From positions 64,360,621-64,424,620 of the forward strand of contig CM045993.1 of assembly GCA_025175895.1 (NCBI GenBank): a DNA stretch of 64,000 bases, given 5' to 3'. How positions within the stretch are numbered: position 1 is the first letter of the stretch; each line of letters starts with the position of its first letter. Made by a program: the position numbers and the translations under genes. Below are positions 46,615 to 58,482 of the stretch, in pieces. The notes below the pieces were generated by a model, which was not told the DNA's origin, searched no databases, and worked only from the letters and a program-made list of their open reading frames with translations. The DNA is from Wurfbainia villosa (Eukaryota > Streptophyta > Magnoliopsida > Zingiberales > Zingiberaceae).

Positions 46615-47652
46615 ATGAAGATAAACATAGCTGGGAGACGCAATAATAGAGTCGATGAGATAGCACCCTCACCTGACCTTACGCATGTGGTTACTGAACT
46701 CCAGTGTCAAGTCACAGAGCAACAGCAAGTGATAAATGCTTTAATGAACCGGCGAGGAAACCCTACCGCCCCACCAACGGGCCCTGGCCTGATAGTTCGA
46801 CAAGAAGCTTACCTAATCCAGTGGTATAGGCTGAAGTTGGAAAATTTCTCTGGTACTGGTGAACCATGGGACGCCCAGGCCTGGTTCAAGACTGTGGAAA
46901 GCATCGTAGAACTACTGGACTAGCCCGAATACGAGAAGATTAAGTGTGCATCATTTTGCCTTTCGGGAGGTGCCCGAATGTGGTGGGAAAGGGTTAAAGC
47001 AAAGAGTCAAGTGAATCAGATGAGATGGACGGACTTCGATTATGAATTTTTCGAAGAATTCTTCCATATGCGGGTGACAAACAAGCATTACGACAAGTTC
47101 ACCGGGTTCCAGCAAGGTGACCTATCAGTTAGTGAAGCTGTGAAGAGATTCAACCCGCTCGCACGCCTATGCCCAGAGTTGGTTAGTACAGAAAGAGAAA
47201 GGGTCAGACTCATGTTGAAGATGCTCCGACCCGAGATAGCTCTGAACGTGGCCAGTGGAGTTAATAGACCGCAGACCGCAGTGGAGCTGTTCAGTAGCAC
47301 CCTGATCACCGAGCACTACCTGAACAACATTAACCAGCAAAAGAAGGCACTGAATGAAGGCAAGAGTGAAGCCCAGTCAGGAGTTCAGAGAACCCAGAGT
47401 ACTAGGAAAGTGAACCACACTGGCAAGAGAAAGCAATGGGATGACTCTAAAGGTGGTCCAGCGAACAAGCAACCTAAGATCCCTCACTGTACTACATGCG
47501 GGAAGATACATCCCGGAGTGTGCTTCAGGGGCACGAATAGATGCTACAATTGTGGACGGGAAGGGCATCGAGTCAAGGACTGCCCTACTCAGGTTCAGGC
47601 ACCTCCTCAGCAGTATACCCAGTACAGGGGTGCCCCTCCACAGCTACACTAG
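46615..47652 (+). pseudogene. element H: Gag
   Basis: Gypsy Gag with LENFSGTGEPWDAQAWFKTVE, a retrotrans_gag-type block (WWERVKAKSQ, FEEFFHMRVTNKHYDKF, QGDLSVSEAVKRFNPLARLCPEL) and an intact zinc knuckle CYNCGREGHRVKDC near 47540. In-frame stops at 46921-46923 and 47650-47652. The second sits just before the protease frame, which stays in phase. Confidence 0.93.
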
Positions 47653-48033
47653 ATGCAGGCTGCAATCGAAGGTACTCCGATAAGACAAGGGAGATTAGAA
47701 GCGCTGCCAGTTATGACGAATGCCAAGGTATTCTCTCTCACCAAGGAAGATGTGGTGAAAGCTTCTACGGTTGTCATAGGTCAGATATTTATTTTCTGTC
47801 AGCATGCTACTGCATTATTTGATACTGGGGCAACACACTCGTTTGTCTTTACACCTTTCATGAAGAAGATGGACATGCCACCGCAAGCTTTGGATCGCAA
47901 GTTCTTAACGACCCTGCCCTCGGGAGAAGTGATGCCCTCTACTTATATGTTGTGAGCCGCACCCATCAGAATCGTAGACAGAGAACTCTACTGTGATCTG
48001 ATAATGCTTGACATGTAGGATTATGATATCATA
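47653..48033 (+). pseudogene. element H: aspartic protease
   Basis: In phase with gag. The catalytic motif FDTGATHSF (47818-47844) is intact. It ends with the LGMDFLSKYGASIEC block that leads into RT. Stops at 47953-47955 (TGA) and ~48016 (TAG) interrupt it. Confidence 0.9.
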
Positions 48034-48945
48034 TTGGGCATGGATTTCTTAAGTAAGTACGGTGCTTCGATCGAGTGTCGTAAAAGAAAAGTGGTCTTCC
48101 AGCCAGAGGCAGAACCTATGTTAGAATTTATTGGAGAGCCAAGGAAAAGAATTGATAAATTTCTATCAGCTCTAAAGGCACGCAAGATGTTAGACAGTGG
48201 ATGCACTGAGTTTCTAGCACATGTGGTTGATACAAGTCAAGCCGAGGACCATAAGCAAGAAGATGTCAGAGTTGTATGCAACTACCCACAGGTATTCTCA
48301 GATGAACTACGAGGGTTAGCCCCTGATAGAGAAATTGAATTTGAGATCGAATTGATTCCTGGTACTAACCCGATCTCTAAAGCCCCTTACCATATGGCGC
48401 CGACTGAATTGAAGAAACTTCAAGGACAGCTACAGGAGTTACTCGACAAGGGACTTATACGCCCAAGTCGCTCTCCATGGGGAGCTCTAGTGCTCTTGGT
48501 AAAGAAGAAAGATGGGTCTATGCGAATGTGCATAGACTACCGAGCGCTAAATAATGTGACGATCAAGAACAGATACCCTTTACCACGGATTGACGACCTA
48601 TTCGACCAGTTAAAGGGTGCCACCGTCTTCTCTAAGATTGATCTGAGGTCTAGCTATCATCAAGTGAAAGTGAAACCAGATTTTATATCGAAGACGGCTT
48701 TCCGAACAAGATACGGACATTATGAGTTCGTAGTTATGCCTTTCGGAGTGACGAATGCACCTTCTATGTTCATGGATCTGATTAATCGGGTATTCTCGGC
48801 ATTCCTCAACAAATTTGTGATCGTTTTCATCGACGATATACTGATATATTCGAGAACCCAAGAAGAGCACGCCGAACACCTGAATATGGTATTGCAGATT
48901 CTTCAGAAAAAGTAGCTGTATGCAAAGTTCTCCAAATGCGAGTTC
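48034..48945 (+). pseudogene. element H: reverse transcriptase
   Basis: Open for 293 codons, with RPSRSPWGALVLLVKKKDGSM, MCIDYRALN, RYPLPRIDDLFDQLKGA, FSKIDLRSSYHQ, FRTRYGHYEFVVMPFG and the active site FIDDILIYS (~48826-48852). A TAG at 48913-48915 interrupts it, and the frame continues. Confidence 0.94.
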
Positions 48946-49501
48946 TTGCTCGATCAAGTATCATTTTTTGGTCACGTTATATCCAAGCACAGAGTGATGG
49001 TAGACCCAATAAAGATTGAAGCTGTGAGTAACTGGAATAGGCCAAAGAATGCCAGCGAAATCAGAAGCTTTCTCGGACTAGCAAGCTACTACAGGAAGTT
49101 TGTAGAGGACTTCTCTAGAATTGCAGCCCCTATGACAGTTCTCACCAGAAAGAACAAAAAGTATGAATGGATAGACGCCTACGAGAAGAGTTTCACAGAA
49201 TTGAAAAGGAGACTGACCAGTGCTCCAATCCTTGCTCTTTTAGACAGTAACGAAGGCTTCGACATGTACAGCGACGCTTCCAAGTTGGGACTCGGAGTTG
49301 TACTCATGCAGAATGGCAAGGTCATTGACTACGCCACTAGGCAACTCAAGGAACATGAAAGGAATTATCCCACTCACGATCTGGAGCTAGCGGCCTGGTC
49401 TTTGCTCTAAAAACATGGAGGCATTATCTATATGGAGCTCAGTGTAGGATTATATAGATCAACAGAGTCTGAAATATTTCTTCACACAGAAAGACCTTAA
49501 C
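48946..49501 (+). pseudogene. element H: RNase H
   Basis: GHVISKHRVMVDP, SEIRSFLGLASYYRKFV, then RNase H with MYSDASKLGLGVVLMQ, YATRQLKEHERNYPTHDLEL. Two small indels (~49390 and ~49455) shift the frame. The YFFTQKDLNMRQRRW block is recovered in the frame used by integrase. Confidence 0.9.
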
Positions 49502-51150
49502 ATGAGACAACGTAGATGGCTAGAGCTCGTCAAGGATTATGACTATGAGATCTTCTACCATCCGGGAAAAGCGAACAAAGTGGCTGATGCACTCAGCAAG
49601 AAGTCCTGTGCCACCTTGATGTCTCTATCGGTATTATCTCGGCCCCTAAAAAAGGAAATTATCTGTTACGGGATTGAAATCATTTCCAGACAGCTTTCTA
49701 CCATGACGATAGCACCGATGCTGTTCGATGATATATTAGAAAAGCAAGCCCGTGACCCGAGCATTCAAAGGATCAAGCAAGAGGTTCTAGAAGGAAAGGA
49801 TGATGGATTTTGTATCTCTGACAGTGGAGTACTATACCTCAGGGATCGCTTATGTATTCTTGATAATCTAGAATTACGGAAGAAGATATTTGAGGAAGCT
49901 CACAGAACACCCTATGCGATGCACCCAGGATCCACCAAGATGTACCAAGATCTGAAAGGGAAGTTCTGGTGGTTCGGTATGAAAAGAGATATGGCTCAGT
50001 ATGTCAGTACCTGCCTGACCTGCCAAAGGGTTAAAGCAGAACACCAGAGACCTGGAGGAACACTGCAGCCAATCCAAATTCTAGAATGGAAATGGGAAGA
50101 TATATCTATGGATTTCATCTCAGCACTACCTAAGATGACGAACGGATACGATGCTATATGGGTGATCATGGACAGATTGACGAAGTCTGCCCACTACTTA
50201 GCAATCAAGATGACCTACTCGACTGAGCAACTGGCTCAATTATATGCTAGGGAAATTATTAGATTACATGGAATTCCTAAGACCATCATTTCCGATAGAG
50301 ATGGTCGCTTTATTTCCCATTTTTTGGAATGTGTTCAGAAGGCCCTTGACACGAAGCTATTATTCAGTACTGCCTTTCATCCTCAGACCGATGGATAGAC
50401 AGAAAGGGTGAACTAAGTATTGGAGGATATGTTACGAGCTTGCGCCTTGGATTTCAAAGGGAGCTGGTGCCAATACTTATGCTTGGCAGAATTCGCCTAC
50501 AATAATAGCTACCAAGCTACTATTGGAATGGCGCCCTACGAGGCTCTATACGGGAGGAGATGTAGATCTCCTATATGCTGGTACGAGGGTGGTGAAAAGA
50601 AGGGGATGGGACTCCAAACAGATATCAATGATGACACCACCCGAGCTATACAGAACATTTGCCAAAGAATTGAAACTGCTAAGAATCGGCAAAAGAGCTA
50701 TGCAAATATGTGGCGTAGACCATTGGAATTCGAAATCGGGGATATGGTATTCCTCAAAGTATCCCCTATGAAGGGAGTGATGAGATTCGGAAGGAAGGGT
50801 AAGCTGAGTCCGTGCTATGTGGGACCGTATCTGATACTGAAGAGAGTCGACAAGGTAGCTTATGAGCTAGAGCTACCTCAAGAGATGTCAGCTATCCACA
50901 ACGTGCTCCACATTTCGATGCTTAAGAAGTGAATTTTCAGTACAGACCAAGTGGTTGAGCCATAAACAGTGCAAGTTCAAGAGGACTTGTGTTATGAAAG
51001 TCGGCCTATCCAGATACTAGACCGAGAAGTCAAAAGACTAAGGAATAAAGAGGTGCCCTTAGTGAAGGTCCTATGGCAAAATCAACGGTACGAAGAAGCC
51101 ACCTGGGAACGCAAGGAGGAGAAGAAATAGAAGTATCCAGAGTTTTTCTA
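49502..51150 (+). pseudogene. element H: integrase and chromodomain-like tail
   Basis: Zinc-binding HHCC (HRTPYAMHPGSTKMY...CLTCQRVK), the DDE core (ISMDFISALP, IISDRDGRFIS), HPQTDG followed by a TAG (50396-50398), YNNSYQATIGMAPYEALYGR, then the GPYLILKRV SH3-like part and NVLHISMLKK. After a TGA at 50930 the same frame carries the chromodomain-like LRNKEVPLVKVLWQNQRY and EEATWERKEE (to ~51130). Another stop lies at ~50963. Confidence 0.92.
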
Positions 51151-51689
51151 AGTTTCGAGGACGAAACTTTTAAAATGTATGAAGGACTGTAACGCCCGTA
51201 AAATTTCTAGAAATTTTATGAGAATTTTTGCATGATCATAATGGGCTTTTATGTGGGTTCTTTCAAAAATAAAAGAAAATAGAGCCAAAAGGGATGCATG
51301 GCTTAGGGTTTGAACCCTAAACCTCCAAGTAGATAACTAAACCTTAGGATGCATCCGATAACAAGAAGCCTAGCAGGGTTGTGCTATTAGAAGGGTATGA
51401 GAAATGATAGATAAGGGTGAGGGAGGCTAAGGGACACATTCAATTGAATAAATAGGAGTATGAGGAGACAAGAGAAACCAAGTTTTCATTCTCCTCTTCC
51501 CCTCTTCTTCCTCCAACGAAACCCTACCTCCCCCTTCTTCCATTTCCGAAAACCACATAAGCAAGAAGAGATCTTTTATCTTGGCATCACCTAGGGTATA
51601 TTCTATTACTAAACAAGCGAAAGGATGTTAGTATCCCCTCACCTGGAGTACAAGTTGTTTCGGTTGTTAGTTGCTTAAAAAACCCTTTT

Positions 51690-52450
51690 GAAACTTTCGG
51701 CCAAGACCCCTCCTTCATGCTTCCAATGATTTTCCATGTCATGTTTTGTATGTAGATGAAGATAACATGTTGATAGATAGGCTTGATTTGAGTGTTTGAT
51801 CCCAAAGCCCCCTTGAAACTTTCGGCTAAGACCTAATCATGCTCCTAATGGTCTTCCATGCTATGATCTATATGTTTCCATGCCATGTTTTGTATGTAGA
51901 TGAAAATAACATGTTGATAGATACGCTTGATTTGAGTGTTTGATCCCAAAGTCCCCTTGAAACTTTTGGCCAAGACATAATCATGCTTCTAATGGTCTTC
52001 CATGCTATGATCTATATGTTTCCATGCCATGTTTTGTATGTAGATGAAAATAACATGTTGATAGATAGGCTTGATTTGAGTGTTTGATCCCAAAGCCCCC
52101 TTGAAACTTTCGGCCAAGACCTAATCTTGCTCCTAATGGACTTCCATGCTATGATCTATATGTTTCCATGCCATATTTTGTATGTAGGTGAAGATAACAT
52201 GTTGATAGATAGGATTGATTTGAGTGTTTCATCCCAAAGACCCCTTGAAACTTTCGGCCAAGACCTAATCATGCTCCTAATGGTCCTCCATGCTATGATC
52301 TATATGTTTCCATCCCATGTTTTGTATGTATATGAGGATAACATGTTGACAGATAGGCTTGATTTGAGTGTTTGATCCCAAAGCCCCCTTATAACTTTTG
52401 GCCAAGACCTAATCATGCTCCTAATGGTCTTCCATGCCATGATCTATATG
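51690..52450 (+). repeat. ~144-bp tandem repeat in LTR of H, ~5 units
   Basis: Units begin CAAAGCCCCCTTGAAACTTT near 51802, 51949, 52093, 52237 and 52379, with a partial one near 51690. C inserted at the start of such a unit in the 5' LTR (44589). Confidence 0.9.
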
Positions 52451-52908
52451 TAATGGATGTTAACATGTGGTTAGTTTGATCTTGTACAAGTTGTTTAGGG
52501 TTTGAATTTTATTAGAACCCCCATGAAGTTTCGGCCACACCATGTTATGCTTGTTGATGATGTTTCATGCCATACTCTATATGTATATGATGTTAGGTAG
52601 ACCTTGTACAAGTTTTTTTAGTGTTTGAATTCTTAAAAACCCACCCCTAGGGTTTCGGCCAACCCATGTTCATGCCCTCTAATAATCCTCCATGCCATGC
52701 TACATGTATATAAGATATTAATATGTTGTTAGTTAGACTTTATGATAGCATGATTGGTTTATGCCACTACATTATGTCCATGTTAATTGTATGAATGTAT
52801 GATTATGTTATGCTCATTGCATCATGATGAACAAGTATGTATGATGAAAATGCCTAAGAGATGCTTCCCCATGAATGGGGACTAAGAACACTCTTTATGT
52901 TATGAAAA

Positions 52909-53040
52909 GGAACATGATATGTTATGAAAAGGAACATGATATGCTATGATAAGGAACACGATATGTTATGATAAGGAATATGATATGTTATGATAAGGAA
53001 CATGATATGTTATGATAAGGAACATGATATGCTATTTTAC
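52909..53040 (+). repeat. 22-bp tandem repeat in LTR of H
   Basis: GGAACATGATATGTTATGAT units, six or so. The same array is in the 5' LTR at 45244-45372. Confidence 0.9.
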
Positions 53041-54023
53041 TTTTTGCATGACTTTTACCGGACCCTAACAAGGTCCAAGGGATGGGCTCCTACGTGCACC
53101 TAGGTCGACGGTCATAGTACGGACCTAGTACGGGATAGGCTCCTAAGTTTCCCTAGGCCGACGATCATAAGTACAGGCCTAGGATGGGCTTCTATGTTAT
53201 GTTGCCCCTAGGTCGACAGACGTAGTACTGACCTGGTACCCTAGTAGGTTCGGGATTAGCTACCTCGGGTCTATTTAGGGATGCGCACAATGATGATGAT
53301 GTATGTGGTACAATGTCGTGCCCAATATGTTGAGATTATGTTTAAGTACCTATAAAATATATGTTTTCAAAGAGCATCTTGCATATACCCCTTTTCTTGT
53401 CTATGTGATTATGATATTTATATGAATGCTATGTTTATATGTTCTTAATTGATCATGTCATAACTTTTATATGAATTCTATGCCTATATGTCCTTGAATG
53501 ATCATGTCATTACTTTTATATGAATGCTATGCTTATATGTTCTTGAATGATCGTGTCACTACTCTAAGTCTAATTCTTGATGTATGACTTTTGTGAGTAG
53601 GAAAGGATCTTACTAAGTCTATGTACTTATTGTTCATGTTTCCCTTGTACTATAGATAAGGGTAAAGAATGGCAAAACTAAAGGGAGCAGCAGGAGGGGC
53701 AAAGTCTGTGTGGTAGTGGCATGGTGGAAAAGATCTGTTTATGTTCCCAGACGTATGCATGTTTCCCTTTAAGTTTCGCATGTTAGTTGTTAAGAGTTGA
53801 ACTCTACTTGATGTTGATGGTTGCTACTTGGTGTCCTTTAAGTTGATTATCAGAACTTGAACTAAGTACTTATGCAATGACTATGCATGCTCCATGTTTC
53901 ATGCTTTTTTTTTTTTAAAAAAAGAAGTTTAAAGTCTTCCGCTGTAAATGCATGTAGTCCTCCACTGTAAATGCATGTATGTATGATCGTGTCGCGCCGC
54001 CTTTCAAAAGGGTGGGCATGACA

Positions 54024-54083
54024 GACATGGTCTATGCCTCAATTGAACAATCTAGATGTCAAGGATAGAGAGACATTTTCAAA
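54024..54083 (+). repeat. fragment of G-type 3' LTR between H and I
   Basis: GACATGGTCTATGCCTCAATT onward matches G's 5' LTR from 19917. It joins, across I, to 61989-63000. Confidence 0.88.
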
Positions 54084-55431
54084 TGTTGGTGCAATCGGCC
54101 CAGGTTGACTCGAGTTCGACTCGAGCAGTATTTTGATGATAGACAAAACTCATGACATGGGATTGTCATGGGAAAGTCCAACATGGGGTTGGCATGGAAA
54201 ATCCAAGCATGGAGCTTGGTGTTGAAAAGCCCAAAGCATTGTGAAGTCGTGCGCTTGGTGCTTGGTGAGAAATGTATTGCGAAGTCGTGCACTTGGTGCA
54301 TTTGGGAAGTCTTGAGGACTTGGTGAGTCCACTAGGCTCGGGGTCCTTGAGTCGGTGAAGGATAGCATTGCGAAGCCGTGCGCTTGATGCATCTGAGGGA
54401 CCGCCGGACGGGGAGCGAATGGAGTGAGGTCCAAGGGAAGCATACTTCTAGGGAATGAGACGTGAAGGATGGCGTTGCGAAGCCGTGTGCTTGGCGCATC
54501 CGAGGGATGTAGGACGAGGGAAGAGAGCTTCGGTGGGGAACTCCATGACAAAATAGCTTGATGTTTGAGGTTTTACTCGACATCGATCGGAGCATAGGTG
54601 CGGATCGGTCTAAATCGTATGGGTTCGACGGTGTTCGATGAAAAGAGTTCAGCTAATCGATCGCGCCAAGGAGAGGGCGGATATTGTTTACATAATCGAT
54701 CGAGTGCTTAAGAGAAGCGATCGTGATAGAAGCTGCGAGCCGCGAAGCTAGTCGAGCTCGCCGACCTTTCGGTGATGGGTTATCGATCGTGATGGGTACC
54801 ATCGGTGGTGATCCGTTGGAACTTGACCAATGTGGATCTGGCCATTGTGAGACAACGGCTCTGAGACGATCGTGATGGTCACGATCGATCAACCGATCTT
54901 GCGCAAAATCGGTGATCACCGATGGTTATAAATGGAGCTCAAGATGGGGGATTTCGCCAAGCCTTTTGGGAAGCTATTGGAGGGGAATTGTTGCTGCATT
55001 CCAGACCTTCAAAAGCCATCTAAAGCAAGCAACAAACAAAGGGTTCAAAGAAAGCATTGTAAAGTGTTTCTTTACGTGTATTTCGTATTTGTCTTTGTAT
55101 TGCTTGTATTTTATATTACTTAGTGTAATTGCTTGTGAGAGGTTTCTCCACCTCCGACGTGTTGTCGAGAAGGAGTGTTATAGTTAGTGTCGTGCGCATA
55201 ACTAGAGCTCGGTGAGCTCGCCCGTGGAGTAGGAACCATTCGGTTCTGAACCACGTATATCGTGTTGTCTCTTGTGTGATTGTATTTGTTGTTAGTATTC
55301 ATATTTGTATTAGTATTTCGCTGTGCTAATGATAATTGTAGACGAGCACGCAACGAGAACAATCGTATTCCACCGTACGATGATTGAGGGCTATTCACCC
55401 CCCTCTAGCCGGCCAACATATTGACCCTATA
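54084..55431 (+). repeat. 5' LTR of I (1348 bp)
   Basis: TGTTGGTGCAATCGG to ...TTGACCCTATA. TATA box TTATAAATGG at 54926-54935. Contains several CGATCG words at places where the other LTR has CAGTCGACTG. Confidence 0.9.
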
Positions 55432-55433
55432 AG

Positions 55434-55446
55434 TGGTATTAGAGCC
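55434..55446 (+). other. primer-binding site of I
   Basis: TGGTATTAGAGCC (one change from the tRNA-Met PBS) two bases after the LTR. Confidence 0.88.
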
Positions 55447-55489
55447 TAGGAGCTTGTCAAGGACTAACCGCCGACACAAGCATTATAAG

Positions 55490-56286
55490 ATGGCCGGCTA
55501 CAACCTCCAACCACCAAAATTCGAAGGATATTTTCTATGGTGGAGAAGGAAAATGGAGGTATATCTCGAAACCGATTTTGATATTATGTTAATTCTAGAA
55601 AACGGTTTTGAATTGCCTAGGGTTGAAAGAAATAGGCAAATTGAGAAGTCAAGGTGGACCCAAGACCAAATTAAAGACTTCATGATAAATCTCGAGGTAA
55701 TAAAATTACTTAGTCATTTGTTACCTAACACTATTTGGTCTAGATTGGGTGACTATAGGGATGCAAGGGAGCTATGGAATAAGATAATGAAATTCCAAGA
55801 AAATTCCCAACCGGCACAAGTAGAGGAGAATGCTGAGGAAGAAGCACCCACCACATTTGAAGATGTTGATGATTTGGTGGAGACCTCCACCTCTAGCATT
55901 GAGGGGGAGGAAAGAGTTTCTATTCCGGAGCAAAGTCAAAACGAAGCATCTACCTCCAGAAGATGTGATCAAGAAGAATCCTCCACCTCCCTAGGTAACT
56001 CAAGTGTTGTTATTTTAAATAAAAATCACATAATATGCTTTGAGTGTAGGGAGAAAGGGCATTAAAAGAGTAAATGCACAAAATTGGCTAAGAAGAAAAC
56101 ACTGGCAACAAAAGTCAACCCAAAGTCAAAGGATGCCGAAGTCCCCACAACTAGAAGCAAAGAGCACATTGTGTACTTTAAATGCAATCAAAAGGGAACT
56201 ACTGAAGCCAATGCCCTAGTGGAAGGAAGAAAGGGCGAGAAGGTGTATCTCATGCAGGGGGAGCTTCCCAAGCTAACCCTAAGGTA
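55490..56286 (+). pseudogene. element I: Gag
   Basis: Start ATG at 55490 (MAGYNLQPPKFEG). SIRE-type capsid features: FEGYFLWWRRKMEVYLE, WTQDQIKDFMINLEVIKLLSHLLP, ARELWNKIMKFQ, then an acidic linker and a zinc knuckle CFECREKGH-x-KSKC. A TAA (56063-56065) falls right after the knuckle His. The same frame goes on with a second knuckle-like piece (FKCNQKG) to 56286. Expected role: capsid protein of a non-autonomous element. Confidence 0.88.
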
Positions 56287-56463
56287 AATTTAATTAATGC
56301 ACCTTCAATTCCTAAAGTTAAAAAGCATGCTAAAAATTATTTTAGTTATCTTGCAATTATTAATGAAAAGCATGCTAGTAGAAATAATAAGGTTTATTGT
56401 TTAGTTGCCAAGCATGTTCATATATCTAAGGACAAACCTAGGACCAATAACACTAGAACTATC

Positions 56464-57075
56464 TTGCCTAGGGAGTCAATTAGAAGAATAGAAGAAAATT
56501 TGGGTATTAATCCCAAAAAGTCTAGGCGTATGCCTAAGAGGAAGAATATTTCCCAAAAGGTAAATGAAAAGTCAAAATTGGGAAAATTAGAGCTAGAAAA
56601 CCAAGTCTTGAGGTCAAGGCTTGAGAGAATGGAGAAAACTCTTAGGATTATCGAAAATTTAATTCAAGGGTCAAATGCCCAAAAGTCAAGACCTAGGTTT
56701 CAAAAACGGTCTAAGGGCAAGGAAGGTTTGGGTCACAAACCTAAGTCCAAGAAGACTTACCATAATGTTCCATTTAATTATGGAATAATTTCTAGGTCTA
56801 GAAAAACCAAGGCTAATAGGGAAGTTATCCCTAAGTCTAGCCATGGTCTTTGCTTAGTGGCTAAGACTTCAAAGAAATCAAATGTAGCCACTAAGAAGGT
56901 CAAAGGGAGAGTTACCCCTAGGTTTGACTTAGGAAAGACCCAAAATACTATGGCTTTAAAGCCTAAAAGGGACATTAGGAAGGTATCTAGGGTGGTTATC
57001 CCTAGTGAATACTTTGTTAACCCAAAGAGCTCCAATAGGTATTGGGTTCCTGGAAACGTGATCGATTCACGCTAG
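56464..57075 (+). CDS. element I: gag-downstream ORF, coiled coil, basic
   Basis: 203 codons, different frame from gag. A heptad-like stretch LGKLELENQVLRSRLERMEK (residues ~40-60) predicts a coiled coil, followed by very Lys/Arg-rich sequence ending SNRYWVPGNVIDSR. It looks like the C-terminal part of a SIRE-type Gag. In pol-bearing relatives the protease would follow, but here non-coding DNA does. It could have been one ORF with gag before a frameshift. Function otherwise unknown. Confidence 0.6.
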   Translation: MPRESIRRIEENLGINPKKSRRMPKRKNISQKVNEKSKLGKLELENQVLRSRLERMEKTLRIIENLIQGSNAQKSRPRFQKRSKGKEGLGHKPKSKKTYHNVPFNYGIISRSRKTKANREVIPKSSHGLCLVAKTSKKSNVATKKVKGRVTPRFDLGKTQNTMALKPKRDIRKVSRVVIPSEYFVNPKSSNRYWVPGNVIDSR

Positions 57076-58482
57076 GTGGGTTTGGATGTGTCAACCCTAA
57101 GTGGATGGGTAGTTAACCTAGCCATTGTGAGTTGACACATTAGGATGTGCCAATATGTTTGAGAAGTTGAAAAATGATTAAATTGGCACAATTAGGTATT
57201 AGAGGTATTGGTGTGCCATTTTGGGTTTTTTCCGCACTTGGGAGATAATGGTTTTAAGGCAAAATAGAATTAATGCCTAGAAATGGCAATTTGAATTTAA
57301 CACTTAGGTATTTTATACCTTAGTATATTTTACTTGCCATGATTTATTTGCCTTGCCATGTCATGACATCATTTTCATTTTTATCTCTAAAAATGTCATG
57401 ATCATGTTTAGACTTATTCTTTTTATGTCATGTATGCTAAAATATCATTCACATGTCATGACATCATGATTTTGTCATATACTTCTATCTATATCATATC
57501 TATGCCATAATCATCATCATGCATATAATTAAAAATGAATTAAGGACTATGGCATAATTTGATGGGAATCAAAGAATATTGCTTTAGAATATACATGAGA
57601 CCATTAATGAACAAAAAACCCACATCTCACCAAAAATTTGACTTGTATGTGTTTTTACACATCTAGATACAAGTGAGATGTTTAGGAAAAAGGAATTAAA
57701 GGTTTTGAAAACATTGCAAAAACATTTTAGAAAACTTTGGTGAAGTCTATCTTTTGATGGCAAACACCATTGAATGGGATGATACAAAGAGGGCTCAATA
57801 TTGAAGCTTTTCTTATCTTTTGGACATTATATCAATCTCCTAATTTAATGGGTAAAATAATTTTTAAATATTTTTCACCCATAGTGTTTATGATAAGTAT
57901 TATACGTATGCATTTTCAAGATTTTTAAAACTATGTATATTTACTTATGGATTTCAAAAATTCATTTTTGAAAATGCTGAAAATTGCAATGTATTATCGA
58001 TCGATCATGTAGGGATCGATCGATAGTGGCAATCGTTTTCAATTGATCGCCTAAGCTGATTTCGGGTAAACCTTGTTGGTCAGGCCCATGTTCAGCTAGG
58101 TTAAGGTTCCCTAATAACTCCTAACCCTAGGACATGCTTGGGAGAGCATAAGAAAGGGTGGAAATCCATTGGATATGGATTAGGAGAAGTGTTTAGGGAA
58201 AGTATCAACTTTAAGGTGGATGAGAGTTCATTGTTGAACTTTGCCTTAATTTTGATTGGTTAAATGTTCCTATTGGCTTAGGGACTCTCCAAGGACATTG
58301 TTGGTGCAATGGTCAAGAGGGAGCAAGCCTCTAGGGGGAGGTATCCATCATGGGAAGATGGATGTGTATTTCCTTATGGGAGGAAAATTGGGTTGCCTTG
58401 AAGGATTTTGCTTATCGAGTCCGTGAGGGAAAACTTCGCTTCCCACTTCACCTCGGTAGCTTGACCATGGTGATCCCTTCGA
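57076..58482 (+). other. element I: non-coding interior
   Basis: AT-rich, no ORF with recognisable domain and no pol remnants on either strand. Contains a 12-bp inverted repeat of ATCGATCG type (57995-58025). J starts at its right end. Confidence 0.65.
57995..58025. repeat. 12-bp inverted repeat (ATCGATCG type)
   Basis: TATCGATCGATC, 7-nt spacer, GATCGATCGATA: perfect arms. The same word occurs in I's 5' LTR. Confidence 0.85.

Larger units (their letters stand above)
44589..54023 (+). mobile_element. Ty3/gypsy chromovirus H
   Basis: Plus-strand element: partial 5' LTR, PBS, gag, protease, RT, RNase H, integrase, chromodomain-like tail, 3' LTR (2836 bp). The domain order PR-RT-RH-IN is that of Ty3/gypsy. 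The C-terminal LRNKEVPLVKVLW...EEATWE tail resembles Tekay/Del chromoviruses (inferred from family knowledge). C is inserted in the 5' LTR and the part left of it is deleted. The 3' flank is G's 3' LTR. Confidence 0.93.
51188..54023 (+). repeat. 3' LTR of H (2836 bp)
   Basis: TGTAACGCCCG to CGGGCATGACA-type end (here GTGGGCATGACA). The start matches K over ~100 bp. It contains ~144-bp repeats (51690-52450) and a 22-bp repeat (52909-53040). A possible TATA-like AATAAATAGG is near 51448. Confidence 0.93.
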
